Part shown: one piece after another, positions 59,416 to 64,000 of the stretch
Position numbering within the stretch: the first letter of the stretch is position 1
Layout of the letters: each line of letters opens with the position of its first letter
DNA from: Prostheceraeus crozeri
Lineage: Eukaryota > Platyhelminthes > Polycladida > Euryleptidae
DNA: 64,000 nucleotides
Assembly: GCA_907163375.1 (NCBI GenBank)
Contig: CAJQUW010011310.1
Coordinates: forward strand, 248,001 to 312,000
Direction of reading: 5' to 3'
Notes under the pieces: model-generated
Database searches by the model: none
Seen by the model: only the letters and a program-made list of their open reading frames with translations
Told to the model about the DNA's origin: nothing
Made by a program: the position numbers and the translations under genes

Positions 59416-60188
59416 TTACCTTACTTTATTCTATCAAGGTGAAAATAAAATGAATGAAGTATGCAATGGAGTTTTCACAAGCAATTATTTACATCATTTA
59501 ATCCATAACATGTCTGTAATTTTCAATCATTACTGAATTCACATTGATTCTAATTACCGGTATCTACCACCGACTGATTTGATCTTTAAAATACTCAGTT
59601 CAAAGTTGATCTGTGAATATTTTCATACTTATGGGCACCTTTGCGAACACATGTATTATCTTGTATAGGCTATATTAACTGATTGTAAATTTAATTATAC
59701 TGTTATTTTTTATAAAACCATTTATTTAGATCCATCTAGGTATGTATCGATTAACTTACTTCACTTAAAAATAGTAATGCTTTATTCAATTGTAAAATTA
59801 CTTTCATTTGAAAGCTTTATTACAGACTCAACGTTAAATTTTAGTTAACTTATTTTTTATCAATTCTGTGAAATGCCGTACAAAAGGTTAAAAGTTCATT
59901 TAAATACAATCATATGAATGTACAACTGTAGGTTTATTGCAAATATACACTGTGCCATAATACTCTGGGGTAGCGTGTACAGTACATATAGATAAATTAG
60001 ATAACTTATCTGTTATCCATGTAGTTAAGATGAATTACCTTTATCCAAATGACCTTTTTATCCATCTATTAAGTTTGTTCTAACACCCAAAATTGTAATT
60101 ATATGGAATGCAAAAGATTTACGAAACAACAAGAATCTTTACTCAAAGTCTAAGCTATTTAAGAAGATCAAAGGTATCGTTTATTCCT

Positions 60189-62923
60189 TTAGTTCAAAGC
60201 TTTGAACAAAAATACGAGTTTCTTGGCCTTCTCATTGCCGAGTCGATTTCGTAGTTTCGACTGGACAAGTCCATAGGAACTGAACATTCTCTCGACGCTA
60301 GCTGATCTTGCTACAGCGGAGAACAAACAACGCAAAAATATAGTGATGGTCTCATCTAGGGAATTTTTGTGGAACATCCACCAATCACATGCATTCATCG
60401 ATTTTACCACGTTTTCTTCGAATGTGCACGGCATAAAAGGCGATGATTTTGATTGGAATTTCATTAAGAAAGGAATGATCTTTGGACACTTTTCATTTGC
60501 AAATGACATTGCTTCATTTCTTTCTTTTTCAGTCAAGGACTTCCCTGTATATCTGGGATGCAAGAAGTTAGATAATAGATGTACAGGTGTGACTGCCTAT
60601 TCGTATCGTTTCTGGAATATTTTCATGATTTCACGATTCTTCAGGGTCTGGAACTTTTCACCCAGCTCTTTCCATATTTCAACAGCCTCAGCTAACTTAA
60701 TTGTCTCCTTGAATATGATCCATAGCCTCAGCGACTGGCGCCAGCCTGTCCTTCAGCTCTTCCACTGAACGCTTCAAGACCATGTTGTTGACTTTGTTGC
60801 GAATAACATTGTCAATTTTATCTCGGTGATCTTCGCAGATCTTGATAAGCTTGGACCAGTTGTCAATGTATGATTTCAAGCTGTCACACATACTGTTCCA
60901 TCTGACGTCTTGCGGCATGATCAACTTTGTCCCATTCTCTTGACGACATTTTGCAGCTGCGAAGTGGTTGTTCCTAAAGAATTTTATGACTTGCACTACG
61001 TGTTCATGCACATCAAAAATTGAAAGATCTTGTGCAAACAAATTTAAGTAATGTGCTGAGCAACCGTAAGTCAATATATCGTTTCGGTATGTTTCTTCCA
61101 CTTTCTTCCTCATCAGAGTTACATTGACCGCATTATCTGTAACTACGCTGCCTACCTTGCAGCTGTATTCGGTTTCGAGTCTCCGAATCATTGATCCCGA
61201 GATCTCAGCCAGGTACTCTGCCGTGTGAGATTGGTCGGCTGTGTCTACTGAATCAAACAGATAAACAAGTCCATCCTCTGTAGTAACTGTAGAACTGACA
61301 ATAGGCTCATTATGAACATTTGACCATCCATCAAATCCTAAACATACAACTTTATCCATACAACAAGTTATCCCCACATTTCTGCCACTGTTCATCGTGA
61401 ATTTTATCCAACAGTTTGCCAGAAATGTCTTTCCTACTTGGAGGATGGTAACCAGGTCGTAACATTTCTATCATTTTGATGTAGTGAGGATTCTCAACAG
61501 AACGAAAGGATGAATTAGTAGAAAAAACGAATCTTGCAATTTGCGAATCAATTTCGTTTGATAGAGATGCAGGTGTTCTGACGATGAATTTATCAATCGC
61601 ACTTTTGCCTGAGGACTTCACGGAGGCACTAGTAGTACTTTTCTGACAGACGGAGCTTTTGTTGAAGACCCCGCAGTTGAGTCAGAATTCACGTTTGCCA
61701 GACTCTCCTCTGTCGTTGTGCTACTAGCTCCAGCTTCCGTAGATGGAGGACCATTTGGTTTACCTGAAAAGAAGGTAAAATTAAGAATCTTATTAGTTCA
61801 ATGTATGCAGTCCACTAACTACTGTATAATAAGTAGGACCCAAACGCGTGAGTTTAAACAAAATAAAGTCTAGATATCATCATTTTCTGAACAGTAGCTT
61901 AAACCCGGAGTAAGTAAGGCAATTAATTAGCACAATTAATTACCAAGATGAGACAAGATTACCGGGACGGCGGCTAACGTGGTGATACTAAATCACTGCC
62001 AGCGAACTATATACGGTATGAAACCATAAAATTTAACAAAGAAATTATTATCTGACAAAAAGTTCATTTTGTCACTACATAGCAGGACACAGCTTATAAC
62101 AATATACTAAGTTAGAGAAAAAGGCTTTATCTGCATCTTTGATCATTCAAAAACCAATTGTACACTACTACTGATAATTAGGGCAATTGTTTAGTGCAGT
62201 ATGAAATTAAAAATTGTACATTTATGAAATGGTAATTATGTAAAATTGTGTGTTTATACATATAACACAATATTGCGTTTTACCTATAATTCATTAGTTT
62301 ACGGTAGGGTTAGCCTATATCGGCTTCAGCTATATCAATGTCTCTTCCTTGTTCCCACCAGCCGCCAATACAGGCGAATTATGCGGGCCTAGGTCGAGCG
62401 ACCCTATGCTGCTCAATTTTTTAGAATTTGACCTAATTTACTAATCAACAATTAGACCATTTTTTATTCATATACCTATAACTTAAGCAAATAACATTCT
62501 AAAACCCACAGCATCCTATTATTTTGAATTGGTTTAGTAAAAGTACAATAACGATAAAAATCTTTAGAACCAGATATGGCTTTTTTGGTATAGTACAGTA
62601 AAAAGTAGCTAAGTCTTTTGCTGTAAATACACACTTTACTGTTCAATAAATATTTTATGCAGCTATACCGATACTTTAAGTTTTAGATCTACACTGTTGT
62701 TCGATTGACACTCACTTGTAGTATTAGGTTCGACGATTTATACTTCTTTCTCGGTCGAATTTGAAGTAGAGCACTTAAGTTGATGCGTTCGTAAACGTGC
62801 AACCAATCCTTGTAACTCATATTTGCAAGATTTACATCGCGCCCGACATCCAGTTTGTGTTGTAGACGGAATTTTGTCGTAAAATGCCCAAATAGGATCA
62901 GCTTTTCTACCCGCCATTTTCAT
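60189..62923 (-). pseudogene. hAT transposase, broken
   Basis: Order on the minus strand: BED finger exon (62923-62743: ADPIWAFYDKI, CKSC, LRTHQLKC) with a plausible intron to an acceptor at 61764-61766; a Ser/Thr-rich linker; SAIDKFIVRTP and RPGYHPPSRKDISGKLLD; catalytic core with LGFDGWSNVHNEP, VVTDNAVN, YGCSAHYLNLFAQDL and MPQDVRWNSM; HPRYTGKSLTEKE; and the C-terminal dimerisation region ARSASVERMFSSYGLVQSKL then RNRLGNEKAKKLVFLF. Frameshifts lie near 61635, 61360 and 60705, and a TAG sits at about 60601. BED fingers bind DNA at transposon ends. It is non-functional as read. Confidence 0.9.
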
Positions 62924-63599
62924 CTATGATATTTCCGAGAAAAAAGCATTTCCAGATTCCCGTGTGAATCCTAACATTTTCGATTAGGCATTAGTCGGCC
63001 AATCAGGCAGCCAACCAGTGTTATTCCCAAGAACCAACATTTCCAAGAAAATATCCATCATGACGTCAGCTAAAACGCGTACGAGCACATGAATGATTCA
63101 TGGGTATCACGCTGATTCAGGAATTCTATCTGACAGATGAGTACAACGAGTATAAAACACATGATTCAGTAGCATATGTTAGGTTATTAAGCAGACTCTT
63201 GCGCGGCAGTCTAATGAGTGTTTAACGATCAACAGTTTGATAAATATCAAAAACCGGACAATATAATCAGTAATTGAATTTAGGATTTCAAATACTGTTT
63301 TTTGAATGAGACTTTCCATATCACTATGCCATATGTATATGTACATGTATACATACAAATATAATTTTACGTGTATTCAAAGTATGATAGAAATCAAGTG
63401 ATTAAATCGACAGCTTACTTGATCAGATGATTTAAATCGAGTCTGTCGATGATTGTTTTGATTTTTGGCAATCCTGAACCATGTACAGGTAGGCCTATGT
63501 AGTCTACATGTATGATACATACATGCCTATGTTGGTTTTGAACTGAATTTCGCTAGTTTTAATACCAAGCTAGTTAAAGGAGTAAAAGAAATGAGTCGA

Positions 63600-63710
63600 A
63601 AGACAAATTTTCAAAAAAATCAACTTTTGATTTAAATCGCTGATTTTTTTAAAAAAATCAATTGATTTAAATCGCAATTTAAATCAGTGATTTAAATCAA
63701 GCCAACCCTG
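63600..63710. repeat. Right terminal region of the hAT element
   Basis: Five or more gatttaaatc-type palindromic words precede the terminal gccaaccctg. It mirrors the left end and abuts the target duplication at 63711-63718. Confidence 0.85.
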
Positions 63711-64000
63711 ATTGCTATAGACAAGTGGTTTGAATTCAAGAAGAATTCATGCCCTTTTCTAAACAATTAACAGAGCTCTTCTGCCTCGAGACACTTTTCA
63801 GGTGCTTTGTGACTAAAGCATTAAATTGAATCTTGTAGCTCACGATAGACTTAAGTATGAAATCCAGGTTAGTTCACTGCTTAAAAGTGTTGCTATTATA
63901 CAATGGATGCTTAATAGACTGTGCGGTATTAAGAGTTATAAACTAAACGATTGGCATTTGACATGTCGAGGGCAGCGCCTCTGATTATTCTGTCCTCTAA

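Larger units (their letters stand above)
59307..63710 (-). mobile_element. Complete hAT element, 4404 bp
   Basis: Perfect 8-bp target duplication attgctat at 59299-59306 and 63711-63718. Ends are inverted: left cagggttggaaaaaatca, right reversed cagggttggcttgattta. Both sub-terminal regions are filled with gatttaaatc and aaaaaatc words. The minus strand carries the remains of a hAT transposase. All architectural features of an autonomous hAT element are there, so insertion was fairly recent, though the coding sequence has since decayed. Confidence 0.95.

Noticed and set aside
60343..60768. 141-codon plus frame
   Set aside because: It is antisense to the hAT transposase C-terminal region, which has clear family motifs on the minus strand.
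1..64000. CRISPR array, bacterial operon or phage system
   Set aside because: No regularly spaced repeats with unique spacers, no ribosome-binding-site-led gene clusters; the introns and LINEs show the DNA is animal.

Overview
The window is eukaryotic and animal. Two conserved metazoan genes are broken by spliceosomal introns with good GT/AG borders, and the rest is AT-rich, repeat-laden DNA with several LINEs, Penelope-like fragments, hAT, mariner-like and fold-back elements. The frequent short word aggcctac and the repertoire of elements (RTE-like LINE with a PHD-like finger, Penelope-like GIY-YIG pieces, CR1-like LINE) suggest a marine invertebrate, perhaps a deuterostome. The species cannot be fixed from sequence alone.

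Genes. Both genes are on the minus strand. At 7449-8849 lie three exons of a Groucho/TLE co-repressor: the Q oligomerisation domain and the start of the GP region. Its first short exon is not identified, and its later exons (CcN, SP, WD40) would lie left of the window. At 21268-45564 lie six exons of dynactin subunit 2 (dynamitin, DCTN2). They run from just after the start to the stop codon, with phases that join without conflict to 398 codons plus stop. Only the short exon carrying the initiator Met was not found.

Between and inside the genes. At 10755-15800 a decayed LINE is split by a DNA-transposon-like repeat, which is itself split by a mariner-like element: three insertion layers. Further right are tandem duplications (16.7 and 19.8 kb). 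The long DCTN2 introns hold a LINE 3' remnant, a fold-back element, a CR1-like LINE, a Penelope-like GIY-YIG fragment, a 740-bp element with 8-bp target duplications, two copies of a tRNA-derived SINE, an intronic direct repeat and a 195-bp MITE. A second GIY-YIG fragment, enclosed by inverted repeats, sits at 43.1-43.9 kb.

Right of DCTN2 there is no recognised host gene. The region holds a second copy of the 1.4-kb repeat (46.3-47.7 kb), a GC-rich degenerate minisatellite (50.15-50.67 kb), a nearly full-length RTE-like LINE with a PHD-like finger (50.8-54.4 kb), a perfect 52-bp palindrome (55.8 kb) and a complete 4.4-kb hAT element with perfect 8-bp target duplications but a broken transposase (59.3-63.7 kb).

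No new cellular pathway is evident. The most interesting signals are structured motifs with partial resemblance to a hammerhead-ribozyme core, in or near Penelope-like pieces, the RT-less GIY-YIG element with inverted ends, the nested insertions, and the repeat family with iterated sub-terminal motifs. All homology calls are from reading the sequence; no database search was run.
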